A DNA stretch of 64,000 nt from NCBI GenBank assembly GCA_963930955.1, contig OZ006967.1, positions 2,666,001 through 2,730,000 of the forward strand, written 5' to 3'. Shown piece after piece: positions 51,779 to 61,142 of the stretch. The notes under the pieces were generated by a model. The model did not search any database, was not told where the DNA came from, and was given only the letters and a program-made list of their open reading frames with translations. How positions within the stretch are numbered: the first letter of the stretch is position 1; every line of letters begins with the position of its first letter. Origin of the DNA: Scatomonas sp963930955. GTDB lineage: Bacteria; Bacillota; Clostridia; Lachnospirales; Lachnospiraceae. The translations under genes and the position numbers were made by a program.

Positions 51779-52876
51779 ATGAAATTAAAACACAAGGATC
51801 ATTTTCATGGAAGCGATCTGGAAAAGATCGAAGAAATCTATCACATAAAGAAGGAAGAGATCATCAGCTTTTCCGCCAATGTAAATCCCCTGGGTATTTC
51901 CAGCAAGCTGCGGAATTCTCTGGCCAGCCATCTGGACGCCATCACCGTCTATCCGGACCGGGAATACCGGGCTCTCCGCCAGTGCATTGCGGATTACGCC
52001 GGCAGCCAGCCGGAGAACATCATTGTAGGGAACGGCTCTACGGAACTGATCTCCCTGTTTATCCAGACCCATCATCCCAAAAAAGCCCTGATCCTGGGTC
52101 CCACCTACTCGGAGTATGAACGGGAGATCACCCTGGGAGGCGGCTCCACCATCTACTATCCTCTGCGGGAGGAACAGGATTTCCGCATGGACGTCCGGGA
52201 TTTCTGCAGCCGCCTGGATGACAGCCTGGATCTGGTGGTGCTGTGCAATCCCAACAATCCCACCTCAACCGTCATCTCCGCGGCAGAAATGCGGCAGATC
52301 CTGGATGCCTGCCTGCAGCACGGCATCTTCGTCATGGTAGATGAAACCTACGTAGAGTTTACAGAAAACCTGGAGAAAATGTCCTCGGTTTCTCTGACCA
52401 ATTATTATACAAACCTGATCATCCTCCGGGGAACTTCCAAATTTTTCGCTGCCCCGGGCCTGCGGCTGGGCTACGCAGTCACCGGCAATCAGGATCTGAT
52501 CCGCACCATCAATACCCGGCAGAATCCCTGGTCCATCAGTTCTCTGGCGGAGATCGCCGGACGGCTCATGTTCCAGGATCAGGAATACATGGAGGCCACC
52601 AGGAAGCTGATCCTCTCAGAGCGGAAGCGCATGTATGAAGCTTTAAATTCCTGGGATTCCGTAAAGGTTTACGCCCCCGCCGCCAACTTTATCCTGGCCA
52701 GGATCCGGAAACCGGAGGTAGACGCGGACCTGCTCTTTGACCACTGCATCCGCCAAAAACTCATGATCCGCAACTGCTCCACCTTCCCCTTCCTGGACAA
52801 TCACTATTTCCGGTTCTGCATCATGAACCCGGAGCAGAACGACCTGCTGCTGAAAGCCCTGGGGGAGGTACTGTAA
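51779..52876 (+). CDS. CobD/HisC-like PLP-dependent aminotransferase-fold enzyme
   Basis: A 365-residue fold-type I PLP enzyme. The N-terminus HFHGSDLEKIEEIYHIKKEE followed by FSANVNPLGI is the pattern of threonine-phosphate decarboxylase (CobD) and related histidinol-phosphate aminotransferases. NPNNPTSTVI, VDETYVEF and the Schiff-base lysine motif GTSKFFAAPGLRLGYA are present, and CIMNPEQNDLLLKAL ends it. CobD makes the aminopropanol phosphate arm of cobalamin, but no cobalamin genes are adjacent, so the exact reaction is open. Divergent from the DUF5717 operon. Confidence 0.85.
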   Translation: MKLKHKDHFHGSDLEKIEEIYHIKKEEIISFSANVNPLGISSKLRNSLASHLDAITVYPDREYRALRQCIADYAGSQPENIIVGNGSTELISLFIQTHHPKKALILGPTYSEYEREITLGGGSTIYYPLREEQDFRMDVRDFCSRLDDSLDLVVLCNPNNPTSTVISAAEMRQILDACLQHGIFVMVDETYVEFTENLEKMSSVSLTNYYTNLIILRGTSKFFAAPGLRLGYAVTGNQDLIRTINTRQNPWSISSLAEIAGRLMFQDQEYMEATRKLILSERKRMYEALNSWDSVKVYAPAANFILARIRKPEVDADLLFDHCIRQKLMIRNCSTFPFLDNHYFRFCIMNPEQNDLLLKALGEVL

Positions 52877-52902
52877 GGCATAAAAGCTTGATTCCTGATT
52901 TC

Positions 52903-53250
52903 TTACGGTAGTCTGATTTGCGCCCCTACGGGCTCAATTCTTGATTCCTGCTTCCTTACGGTAGTCTGTTCTGCGCCCCTACGGGCGCAGTACTTGATTT
53001 CTGGTTCCTTACGGTAGTCTGATTTGCGCCCCTACGGGCGCAATTCTTGATTTTCGCTTCCTTACGGTAGGCAGTTCTGCGCCCCTACGGGCGCAGTACT
53101 TGATTTCTGCTTCCTTACGGTAGTCTGATTTGCGCCTCTACGGGCTCAAGACTTGATTCCTGGTTCCTTACGGTAGTCTGTTCTACGCCCCTACGGGCGC
53201 AGTACTTGATGCCTGCTTCCTTACGGTAACCTGATCTTGACAGCTACGGG
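52903..53250 (+). repeat. 53-bp tandem repeat array 2 (6.6 units)
   Basis: TTACGGTA recurs at 52903, 52956, 53009, 53062, 53115, 53168 and 53221, each exactly 53 bases apart. Inside every unit a second TACGG site lies exactly 23 bases after the first. Around it is a hairpin TGCGCCC-CTAC-GGGCGCA; base pairs at its foot change together between units (C:G in units 2 and 4, T:A in unit 3). Odd and even units differ consistently, giving a 106-base higher-order period. It sits between the convergent CobD/HisC-like gene and fbp. Confidence 0.95.
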
Positions 53251-53341
53251 AAGAATTAATAGAAACATCTTTTATACGGTACTACCCCGGCGCCAAAGGA
53301 AGATTGAAGGAAAAGACTGTTTTTTTTTCTGAAGCATGGAT

Positions 53342-53392
53342 AAATCCTCCGCCCCAGAGAACGCACTCTGTAAGAGCGGAGGATTTTCTTTT
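53342..53392. terminator. Bidirectional-type terminator hairpin
   Basis: AAATCCTCCGC (53342-53352) pairs with GCGGAGGATTT (53376-53386), with an inner CAGAG / CTCTG pair; T-rich sequence follows on the plus strand. It lies between array 2 and the fbp end. Confidence 0.75.
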
Positions 53393-53405
53393 CATTTTTT
53401 GTTTT

Positions 53406-53546
53406 TCACAGCAGATAGCGGGCGGCCAGTTTCTCTATGATCTTGGTGTTCAGAACTGTTTTTTCTGTCTCATAGGTCAGGATCAGGCGTTCCCCGGGAT
53501 AAATATTATTTTCCACATAAGGGGCTGTGAAAAAATGAGAAATCAT
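53406..53546 (-). CDS. Possible 46-residue ORF downstream of fbp
   Basis: Reads MISHFFTAPYVENNIYPGER then LILTYETEKTVLNTKIIEKL and ends AARYLL. GGAG lies ten bases before the ATG, and the start is inside a 15-bp perfect hairpin, which would restrain its translation. The sequence looks protein-like and could be a microprotein or the leftover C-terminus of a lost gene. No family recognised. Confidence 0.35.
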   Translation of the reverse strand: MISHFFTAPYVENNIYPGERLILTYETEKTVLNTKIIEKLAARYLL

Positions 53547-53557
53547 TTTTTCACAGC
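53524..53557 (-). terminator. Perfect 15-bp hairpin after fbp
   Basis: GCTGTGAAAAAATGA / TCATTTTTTCACAGC with a four-base loop, 16 bases past the fbp stop. The second arm holds six T, so it may act as terminator for fbp. Confidence 0.6.
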
Positions 53558-53573
53558 TCCCTCTTTCCCCTTC

Positions 53574-55526
53574 TCAGCTTTTCTCAATGATCCGGCCGCT
53601 TCTGTAGGCTTCCAGCAGCTCTTTCAGCTCGCTGATCCGCTCTTTCAGGGCCCGGCCGTTGTCGGTATCCCCTACATGCATCCGGTGGGGGGCCATCTCT
53701 ACCATGATCCGCTCGGAGTGGATGTCGGTTTCGTTGGCAATGGCTTCTTCCGTGGAGGTAAAGGGCTTGTGGGCCACCAGCATCATGCCGTAGGAGTTAT
53801 AGATGAGGGTATAGCCGGCTATGCCGGTTTTGGCCTGGTAGGCTTTGGAAAAGCCCCCGTCAATGACCAGGACCTTGCCTCCGCATTTGACGGGGCTTTC
53901 TCCGGAGCTCTGCAGTACCGGCACATGGCCGTTGACAATATGGGCATGTGCTCCCAGTCCAAATTCCTCCAGGATCCGGTTGGCGGTTTCCTCCTGATTG
54001 ATCAGAGCGTAATAGGGATTCTTTTTCTCCTTGTGGGTTTCCGGCTCTGCAAGGAAATAGCGCTCGAAGGTGGCCATCTTGTCCTTGCCGAACAGAGGGG
54101 ATCTGGGGCTGCTCCAGATAAACCAGAGAATATCTCTTCCTTTTTCCCGCTCTGCTTCATCTATGGCGAAGAAGGCCCGGCGCACATAAGATTCCAGTAC
54201 ATCGTACAGCTGTTTTCCGGAATAGTTCTTTCCGTATACGTTGACTTTCAGGAATTTTCCGGTTTCATCCAGGGGCACGCAGCCGTGATAAAGCAGGTTG
54301 TTGTTAAAGACCTTGTACAGACTGCCCCGGTTCAGGAGCAGCATCATGTGCTGCTGCAGCTTCTCGCAGTGGAGGAAGGCGGACTGGAGCCGCTCCATGA
54401 CCTCTTTTTCCTCCTCGGTAAGCTTGTAGGGATTTTTGGGATCAATGGTGGGGAAATGGGTGTCCAGCAGCTGATATTCCTGGCCGTCCAGCAGGAGGGT
54501 TCCCCTCTGGTAATCGATCTTGTCCAGGAGACGGCGGTTTTCCATGCCGAAGCTTTTTCTTCTGGCGATGAGCTGTCCCTCCAGCTTAAACTGGATGATG
54601 GCAATGGCCTTGTGCATTTTCCGGTTCAGTTCGTCTTCTGCTTTGTTATAGCTGCCGGCGCCCTTGATCTTAAAGACTGTGCAGGGATCCTCCCCGTAAA
54701 CTTCCAGGGCCAGGGTGGCCAGGGGCAGCATATTGATGCCGTAGCCGTCCTCCAGAATGTCCAGATTGCCGTACCGGGCGGAATTCCGCAGGACGGTGGC
54801 GATGCAGGCCATCTGGCCGGCGGCGGCTCCCATCCAGACAATATCGTGGTTTCCCCACTGAATGTCCAGGGAATGGTAGTTCATCAGCTTGTCCATGATC
54901 CGCTCGGGGCCGGGTCCCCGGTCATAGATGTCTCCCAGAATGTGAAGATGATCGATGACCAGCCGCTGGATCAGCTCGCTTAAGGCCACGATAAATTCTT
55001 CCGCCCGGCCGATGGAGATAATGGTGTCCACAATGGCGCTGTAGTAAGCCTCCTTGTCCAGAACCTCCGCCTTTTCCGTGATCAGCTCCTCGATGACGTA
55101 GGCAAAGTCTTTGGGCAGAGCTTTTCTTACCTTGGAGCGGGTGTACTTGGAGGCCACGGTTTTGCAGACTTCAATGAGGCGGTACAGGGTGATCCGGTAC
55201 CACTCATCCATATTGTCCTCGGTTTTGGCAATGAGGTCCATCTTTTCCCCGGGATAGTAGATCAGGGTGGCCAGGGCGTTTTTGTCGGCGGTGCTTAAGG
55301 TCCTGCCGAACACGTCGTCGATCTTTTTCTTTACGGAGCCGGAGCCGTTTTTCAGCACATGGGAAAAGGCCTCATATTCCCCGTGGATATCCGTGATAAA
55401 ATGCTCCGTGCCCTTGGGCAGGTTCAGGATGGACTGGAGATTGATGATCTCCGTGGAGGCCTTGGCAATGGTAGGATACAGCTCCGCCAGGCGCTGCAGG
55501 TATTTTAAATCCAGCTCTTCTTTCAT
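53574..55526 (-). CDS. fbp: Fructose-1,6-bisphosphatase class III
   Basis: A 650-residue gluconeogenic phosphatase of the Firmicutes type, related to calcineurin-like metallophosphatases. Metal-site motifs are FITDIHGEYEAF near residue 45-56, HILGDIYDRGPGPERIMDKL near 205-225 and IQWGNHDIVWMGAAAG near 232-247; a later NGHVPVLQSSGESPVKCGGK also matches. Start at 55526 (MKEELDLKYLQRLAELYP) with GGGAG upstream. The usual length for FbpIII is about 640-670. It lies next to pckA's pathway functionally but not in the same operon; polC is 23 bases upstream on the same strand. Confidence 0.96.
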   Translation of the reverse strand: MKEELDLKYLQRLAELYPTIAKASTEIINLQSILNLPKGTEHFITDIHGEYEAFSHVLKNGSGSVKKKIDDVFGRTLSTADKNALATLIYYPGEKMDLIAKTEDNMDEWYRITLYRLIEVCKTVASKYTRSKVRKALPKDFAYVIEELITEKAEVLDKEAYYSAIVDTIISIGRAEEFIVALSELIQRLVIDHLHILGDIYDRGPGPERIMDKLMNYHSLDIQWGNHDIVWMGAAAGQMACIATVLRNSARYGNLDILEDGYGINMLPLATLALEVYGEDPCTVFKIKGAGSYNKAEDELNRKMHKAIAIIQFKLEGQLIARRKSFGMENRRLLDKIDYQRGTLLLDGQEYQLLDTHFPTIDPKNPYKLTEEEKEVMERLQSAFLHCEKLQQHMMLLLNRGSLYKVFNNNLLYHGCVPLDETGKFLKVNVYGKNYSGKQLYDVLESYVRRAFFAIDEAEREKGRDILWFIWSSPRSPLFGKDKMATFERYFLAEPETHKEKKNPYYALINQEETANRILEEFGLGAHAHIVNGHVPVLQSSGESPVKCGGKVLVIDGGFSKAYQAKTGIAGYTLIYNSYGMMLVAHKPFTSTEEAIANETDIHSERIMVEMAPHRMHVGDTDNGRALKERISELKELLEAYRSGRIIEKS

Positions 55527-55548
55527 TCTTTCTCCCTTCTGAAACCCC

Positions 55549-58500
55549 TTACACCAGGTCAAACAGTGAAATCTGGTTGGACTGTGGCAGGTCTCCGAAA
55601 ATTCCCAGGTCGCTCATAAGATCGATGACGGTGGCGCTGACTTTGGTGCGGCTGCGGAAGTCGTCCTTGGAGAGGAATTTTCCGTCTCTGGCCGCCAGCA
55701 CTACGGCGTCCGCCGCCTTGTCTCCCAGGCCTTCAATGGTATCCAGGGCGGGCATCAGCTTCCCGTCCAGGATCTGGAACCGGTGAGCTTTGGCCTGATA
55801 CAGATCCACCGGCAGGAATTCATATCCTCTGGCGTACATTTCCTGCACGATCTTCATATCCTTGTAGGTGTCCTGTTCCTTTTTGGACAGGGTGTCCCAG
55901 CGCTTCCGGTACTCGTCCATATAGTATTCCAGCCGCTCCCGTCCCATGCACATAAGCTCGTAGCTGAAGGCGGAGGCCCGGATGGAGAAGTAAGCCGCAT
56001 AGTAGGCCAGGGGCTTGTAGATCTTGTACCAGGCGATCCGGTAGGCCATCATAACGTAGGCCGCCGCGTGGGCTTTGGGGAACATGTACTTGATCTTTTT
56101 GCAGGACCAGATGTACCAGTCCGGCACTCCGTGGGCAGTCATCTCCTCCTCCCACTGGGGCTTCAGCCCTTTGCCCTTGCGGACGCTTTCCATAATGGTA
56201 AAGGCCAGCTCGCTTTCCAGGCCCATGCCGATGAGATAAGTCATGATATCGTCCCGGGTACAGATGGCGGTGGAAATGGTGGCCTTCCCCTCTTCGATGA
56301 GGGTCTGGGCGTTGCCCAGCCACACATCGGTGCCGTGGGACAGGCCGGAGATCCGGATCAGGTCCGAGAAGGTCTGGGGCTTGGTATCCTGGAGCATCTG
56401 GATAACAAAGTCGGTGCCGAACTCCGGGATGCCAAGGCACCCTAAAGGGCAGCCGCCGATGTCCTCGGGCTTGATGCCCAGGGCTTCCGTGCTCTTAAAC
56501 AGGGACATGACCTTGGGCTCGTCCAGGGGAATCTCTGTGGCGTCAGTGCCGGTCAGATCCTCCAGCATGCGGATCATGGTGGGATCATCGTGTCCCAGTA
56601 TGTCCAGCTTCAGCAGGTTGGCGTCGATGGAGTGGTAATCAAAATGGGTGGTGATAATATCCGTATCGTTGTCGTTGGCAGGATGCTGCACCGGGGTAAA
56701 GGAGTTAATATCCTCTCCGAAGGGCAGCACGATAATGCCGCCCGGGTGCTGGCCCGTGGTCCGGCGGATGCCGGTGCAGCCCAGGACAATGCGGTCGATC
56801 TCGCAGTTCCGCTTGTGAAGGCCCCGCTCTTCATAATATTTCTTCACGTATCCGAAGGCGGTCTTGTCCGCCAGGGTACCGATGGTGCCGGCCCGGAAGG
56901 TCTGTCCGGCGCCGAAGATCACCTCCGTATATTTGTGGGCCTTGCTCTGGTATTCTCCGGAAAAGTTCAGGTCAATATCCGGCTCCTTGTTGCCCTTAAA
57001 GCCCAGGAAGGTCTCAAAGGGAATGTCAAAGCCCATTTTCTTTAATGGCTTCCCGCAGTTGGGGCAGAGTCTGTCCGGCATGTCGCAGCCTGCCCGGCCG
57101 GCGTAGGCCTTCACTTCCGGGGAATCAAAATCCACGTAGTGGCAGGATTCGCAGAGATAGTGGGGACTTAAGGGGTTCACCTCGGTGATCCCGGCCATGG
57201 TGGCCACAAAAGAGGATCCCACAGACCCCCGGGAGCCTACCAGGTAGCCGTCCTCGTTGGACTTCCACACCAGCTTCTGGGCAATGATGTACATAACAGC
57301 GTAGCCGTTGGAGATAATGGAGTTCAGCTCCCGCTCCAGACGGGCCTCCACAATGGGAGGCAGGTTTTCCCCGTAGATCTCGTGGGCCCGGTTGTAGCAG
57401 ATATTCCGCAGATCCTGGTCGGAATTCTCGATGACCGGAGGGAATTTCCCTGCCCGGATGGGGGAGATCTTCTGGCACATATCCGCGATCTTCTGGGGAT
57501 TGTCGATGACAATCTCCTCCGCCTTGGCGCTGCCCAGATAGGAGAATTCCTCCAGCATCTCCTCTGTGGTGTGGAGGTACAGAGGGGCCTGGTTGTCCGC
57601 GTCCTCAAAGCCCTTGCCGAACATGATGATCCGGCGGTAAACCTCGTCCTTGGGATCCATAAAATGCACGTCGCAGGTGGCCACTACCGGCTTCTGGAAC
57701 TGATCTCCCAGCTTGACGATCTTCCGGTTGATCTCCCGGATATCCTCCTCGCTGTTGATGTTCTCGTGGTTGTCGTCCCGGATCATAAAGGCGTTGTTTC
57801 CCACAGGCTGGATCTCCAGATAATCATAAAAGGAGACGATCCGGGAGATCTCCGGATCCGGAGCTCCCCGGAGCAGGGCCTGGTACAGCTCTCCCGCCTC
57901 GCAGGCGGAGCCCAGAAGCAGGCCTTCCCGGTATTTCAGGAAGACGCTTTTGGGCAGCCGGGGACGGCGGTTATAGTATTTCAGATGAGATTCCGACACC
58001 AGACGGTACAGGTTTACCCGGCCGGTTTCCCCGGTAGCCAGGATGATTGCGTGATAGGTGGGCAGCTTCCGCAGGGTGTTGGTGGACATGCTGCCCTGTT
58101 CATTCAGAGCGTCCAGATCCAGGATGTCCCGTTCTTTCAGCATCTTTACGAATTTCACAAAAATTTCCGCCGTGCAGGCGGCGTCGTCCACCGCCCGGTG
58201 GTGGTTGTCCAGGGGAACCCCCAGGGCCTTGGCCACTGTGTCCAGCTTAAACCGGTTCAGCCCCGGCAGCAGAAATCTGGCCATGGCCACGGTATCCACC
58301 ACGGTAAACGCCCGGTCTATGCCCAGATCCCCGCAGTTTTTCTGAATGAAGCTCATGTCAAAGCCCGCGTTGTGGGCCACCATCACCGCTCCCTCACAGA
58401 ATTCCAGGAACCTTGGCAGCACCTCCTGGATGGTAGGGGCCGGCAGCACCATGTTGTCGCTGATCCCCGTGAGATTTTCAATGCGGAAGGGAATGGGCGC

Positions 58501-60066
58501 CTCCGGGTTTACGAAGGTGGAGAACCGATCCACGATCTTCCCCTCCTCCACCCGGACGGCGCCGATCTCGATGATCCGGCAGCTGGCCGGGGAAAAGCCC
58601 GTGGTCTCAATGTCGAAGACTACAAAGGGGCTGTCCAGGCTCTGGCCCCGGCTGTCGGTGACGCTCCCCTTCAGGTCGTCCACCAGATACGCCTCCATGC
58701 CGTAGATCACCTTGAAGGGCGCGGAGATCTGCTTCAGTTCTTCTTTGGTCACCTCCGGGTGATCCTTCTGGTACTGCTCCCGGTATTTGGAATCGATATC
58801 TTCCATGGCGTGGTTGGCCTCCGGAAAGGCCTGGACTACCCCGTGGTCCGTAATGGCGATGGCGGGATGGCCCCAGGCATAGGCCCGCTTTACCAGGGCT
58901 GCCGCGTCGGTGACTCCGTCCATGTCGCTCATCTTGGTATGGCAGTGGAGCTCCACCCGCTTCCGCAGGCTGTTGTCGTGGCGGCCCACCCGGAAGTCCT
59001 GGCTTTTCTTGATGCCCCAGACAGAGGTCACCGTCAGTTCGTGGTCGAAGGAGTCGGTCATGACCTTGCCCTTGACTTTGACAAAGGTCCCCTTCTTCAG
59101 GACCCCGGCCATCTCCGGGATCTGCTCCGCCTTGATAAAGATTTTCACGGTTATGGTGTCCGTGTCGTCGGTGACCGCAAAGACCAGCAGGCCCCGGCCG
59201 TTCCGCAGCTCCCGGCTGTCAAAGCTCAGGATCTCTCCCCGGATCACCACATCTCCCACAGCCCCCTCGATGCTGTCAATGGGGATGCTTTCCTCCTCAA
59301 AGTCCCGGCCGTAAAGCAGATCCGGGTTGTCTCCCCGGCGCAGAGGCTGGTCCTCCCTGCCGGATCTTCCCCGGCCCCGGCCGTTTCTTTTGCCGGCTGT
59401 TCTGGCAGGGGACGGTATTTCCCCGGGCTCCCCGGCCTTCTCCTGCGGTTTTTCTTCTTCCCGGCCGGCGGCCCCCAGGGGGGTATGCTCCGCCACGTGC
59501 CGGGCCGCCTCCCGCATCTCCTGCTCGCTCTTCTCAATGGAACTTTCCTCCCGGTCCTTCCGAAAGGACACCCGGATGCTCAGCTGCATGCCGCAGCGCT
59601 CGCAGAAGATCTTATCCAGGATCCGGTACAGCTCCTCCTCTTTCTCGTGGGCGATGACGGAATTTTCCAGTTCCAGTTCCATGACCTCCGGCTCCGGAAA
59701 GGCGATCCGGGCCGTGCGGAACAGGTGGAACAGCAGGATATGGTAATTCTTCAGTTCCAGAAGAATGCTGGGGTGGTAGACCTCCAGCAGCCGCTCTGGG
59801 GTGTACTGCCGGGAAAGATAAAATTTTTCAATGATCTTCACCCGGATGGGAGCACGGGAAAAAAGCTGGGTCCGGATCATCTCCTCCAGCTTGTAAATAT
59901 ATTTTTTGTGGATCCACTGGCTGCTTATGGTGTAAATCCGCAGCAGATCCTTCCGGCGGTTCATGGTGACCCGGACCACCTCCATGGTGGACAGCAGATC
60001 CTTCAGTTCTCCCTGGACCTCCAGGTTCGGAAAAGCCTCCAGAAACTCTTTTCCCGTTTCTTCCAT
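55549..60066 (-). CDS. polC: DNA polymerase III alpha subunit, PolC type
   Basis: A 1505-residue replicative polymerase of low-GC Gram-positive bacteria. Order: N-terminal domain and OB region (DVVIRGEILSFDSRELRNGR near 270), PHP domain (VELHCHTKMSDMDGVTDAAA near 370) interrupted by the DEDD 3'-5' exonuclease (FVVFDIETTGFSPASCRIIE near 480), zinc site (CESCHYVDFD...CPNCGKPL near 972-1005), palm with catalytic aspartates in EPDIDLNFSGEY near 1032, and the C-terminal fingers and duplex-binding part. Full length and unbroken. 17 bases after ispG, so the ispG-polC-fbp genes may be cotranscribed. Confidence 0.98.
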   Translation of the reverse strand: MEETGKEFLEAFPNLEVQGELKDLLSTMEVVRVTMNRRKDLLRIYTISSQWIHKKYIYKLEEMIRTQLFSRAPIRVKIIEKFYLSRQYTPERLLEVYHPSILLELKNYHILLFHLFRTARIAFPEPEVMELELENSVIAHEKEEELYRILDKIFCERCGMQLSIRVSFRKDREESSIEKSEQEMREAARHVAEHTPLGAAGREEEKPQEKAGEPGEIPSPARTAGKRNGRGRGRSGREDQPLRRGDNPDLLYGRDFEEESIPIDSIEGAVGDVVIRGEILSFDSRELRNGRGLLVFAVTDDTDTITVKIFIKAEQIPEMAGVLKKGTFVKVKGKVMTDSFDHELTVTSVWGIKKSQDFRVGRHDNSLRKRVELHCHTKMSDMDGVTDAAALVKRAYAWGHPAIAITDHGVVQAFPEANHAMEDIDSKYREQYQKDHPEVTKEELKQISAPFKVIYGMEAYLVDDLKGSVTDSRGQSLDSPFVVFDIETTGFSPASCRIIEIGAVRVEEGKIVDRFSTFVNPEAPIPFRIENLTGISDNMVLPAPTIQEVLPRFLEFCEGAVMVAHNAGFDMSFIQKNCGDLGIDRAFTVVDTVAMARFLLPGLNRFKLDTVAKALGVPLDNHHRAVDDAACTAEIFVKFVKMLKERDILDLDALNEQGSMSTNTLRKLPTYHAIILATGETGRVNLYRLVSESHLKYYNRRPRLPKSVFLKYREGLLLGSACEAGELYQALLRGAPDPEISRIVSFYDYLEIQPVGNNAFMIRDDNHENINSEEDIREINRKIVKLGDQFQKPVVATCDVHFMDPKDEVYRRIIMFGKGFEDADNQAPLYLHTTEEMLEEFSYLGSAKAEEIVIDNPQKIADMCQKISPIRAGKFPPVIENSDQDLRNICYNRAHEIYGENLPPIVEARLERELNSIISNGYAVMYIIAQKLVWKSNEDGYLVGSRGSVGSSFVATMAGITEVNPLSPHYLCESCHYVDFDSPEVKAYAGRAGCDMPDRLCPNCGKPLKKMGFDIPFETFLGFKGNKEPDIDLNFSGEYQSKAHKYTEVIFGAGQTFRAGTIGTLADKTAFGYVKKYYEERGLHKRNCEIDRIVLGCTGIRRTTGQHPGGIIVLPFGEDINSFTPVQHPANDNDTDIITTHFDYHSIDANLLKLDILGHDDPTMIRMLEDLTGTDATEIPLDEPKVMSLFKSTEALGIKPEDIGGCPLGCLGIPEFGTDFVIQMLQDTKPQTFSDLIRISGLSHGTDVWLGNAQTLIEEGKATISTAICTRDDIMTYLIGMGLESELAFTIMESVRKGKGLKPQWEEEMTAHGVPDWYIWSCKKIKYMFPKAHAAAYVMMAYRIAWYKIYKPLAYYAAYFSIRASAFSYELMCMGRERLEYYMDEYRKRWDTLSKKEQDTYKDMKIVQEMYARGYEFLPVDLYQAKAHRFQILDGKLMPALDTIEGLGDKAADAVVLAARDGKFLSKDDFRSRTKVSATVIDLMSDLGIFGDLPQSNQISLFDLV

Positions 60067-60083
60067 TCTATCCTCCCAGGTTT

Positions 60084-61139
60084 TCAGTTCTTCCAGTGCA
60101 GCAGTTCTTCCCGAAGGCAGGAGAGAAGCTCCGCCTCCGGTACTTTTTTCACGATTTCCCCTTTTTTGATCAGCAGGCCTACGCCCTTGCCCCCGGCAAT
60201 GCCGATGTCCGCTTCTTTTGCCTCTCCCGGCCCGTTGACCACGCAGCCCATAACGGCCACCTTAATATCCAGGGGAATGTCCTGGACCAGGGTTTCTACC
60301 TGGTTAGCCAGGCCGATCAGGTCGATCTGGGTCCGCCCGCAGGTGGGGCAGGACACTACCTCCACGCCTCCTTTCCGCAGGCCCAGGGTCTTCAGGATCC
60401 GTTTGGCGGATTTTACCTCCTCCAGAGGCGCCCCGGTCAGGGAGACCCGGATGGTATCCCCGATGCCCTGGTACAGGATGATGCCCAGGCCCACAGCAGA
60501 TTTGATGTTGCCGGAATACAGGGTTCCCGCCTCGGTGATCCCCACGTGAAGGGGATGGTCGGTTTTCTCCGCGATCAGCTCGTGGGCCCTGGCGCACATC
60601 CGCACGTCCGAAGATTTTATGCTGATCACCAGGTTATCATATCCCATGTCCTCAATCCGGGCCACCTGGGCCAGAGCGCTTTCCACCAGGCCCTCCGCGG
60701 TGACTCCGTGATACTTTTCTACCAGATCCTTTTCCAGGGAGCCGCTGTTAACTCCCACCCGGATGGGAATGTTCCGCTCTTTTGCCGTCTCCACCACTGC
60801 CCGGACCCGGTCTTCGGATCCGATATTGCCGGGATTGATGCGGATCTTATCCGCCCCGTTTTCCATGGCGGCAATGGCCAGCCGGTAATCAAAATGAATA
60901 TCTGCCACCAGGGGAATGGAGATCTGTTTTTTAATCTCTTTCAGGGCCGCGGCCGCCTCCATATGGGGCACCGCGCAGCGGATGATGTCGCAGCCCGCCG
61001 CCTCCAGCTCCCGGATCTGGGCTGCCGTAGCCGCCACATCTTCCGTTTTTGTATTGGTCATGGACTGGATCAGAATGGGATGTCCCCCGCCGATGACCCG
61101 GTCCCCGATCCGGACTTCTCTTGTCTTTTTTCTTTCCAT
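60084..61139 (-). CDS. ispG: 4-hydroxy-3-methylbut-2-en-1-yl diphosphate synthase
   Basis: A 351-residue iron-sulfur enzyme of the MEP isoprenoid pathway. N-terminal barrel: GGGHPILIQSMTNTKTEDVA and PLVADIHFDYRLAIAAMENG with DKIRINPGNIG. C-terminal cluster-binding cysteines are in SCPTCGRTQIDL and MGCVVNGPGEAKEADIGIAG. Full length for the bacterial short form. Three bases after folA. Confidence 0.97.
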   Translation of the reverse strand: MERKKTREVRIGDRVIGGGHPILIQSMTNTKTEDVAATAAQIRELEAAGCDIIRCAVPHMEAAAALKEIKKQISIPLVADIHFDYRLAIAAMENGADKIRINPGNIGSEDRVRAVVETAKERNIPIRVGVNSGSLEKDLVEKYHGVTAEGLVESALAQVARIEDMGYDNLVISIKSSDVRMCARAHELIAEKTDHPLHVGITEAGTLYSGNIKSAVGLGIILYQGIGDTIRVSLTGAPLEEVKSAKRILKTLGLRKGGVEVVSCPTCGRTQIDLIGLANQVETLVQDIPLDIKVAVMGCVVNGPGEAKEADIGIAGGKGVGLLIKKGEIVKKVPEAELLSCLREELLHWKN

Positions 61140-61142
61140 CCT

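Noticed and set aside
52903..53250. CRISPR array
   Set aside because: Sequence between the repeated sites is itself repeated from unit to unit, so there are no unique spacers, and no cas genes are present. The same holds for 35217-35362 and for the antitoxin repeats at 12114-12276.
57382..60549. A 1055-codon open frame on the plus strand opposite polC and ispG
   Set aside because: Antisense shadow; polC and ispG are certain from conserved motifs on the minus strand.
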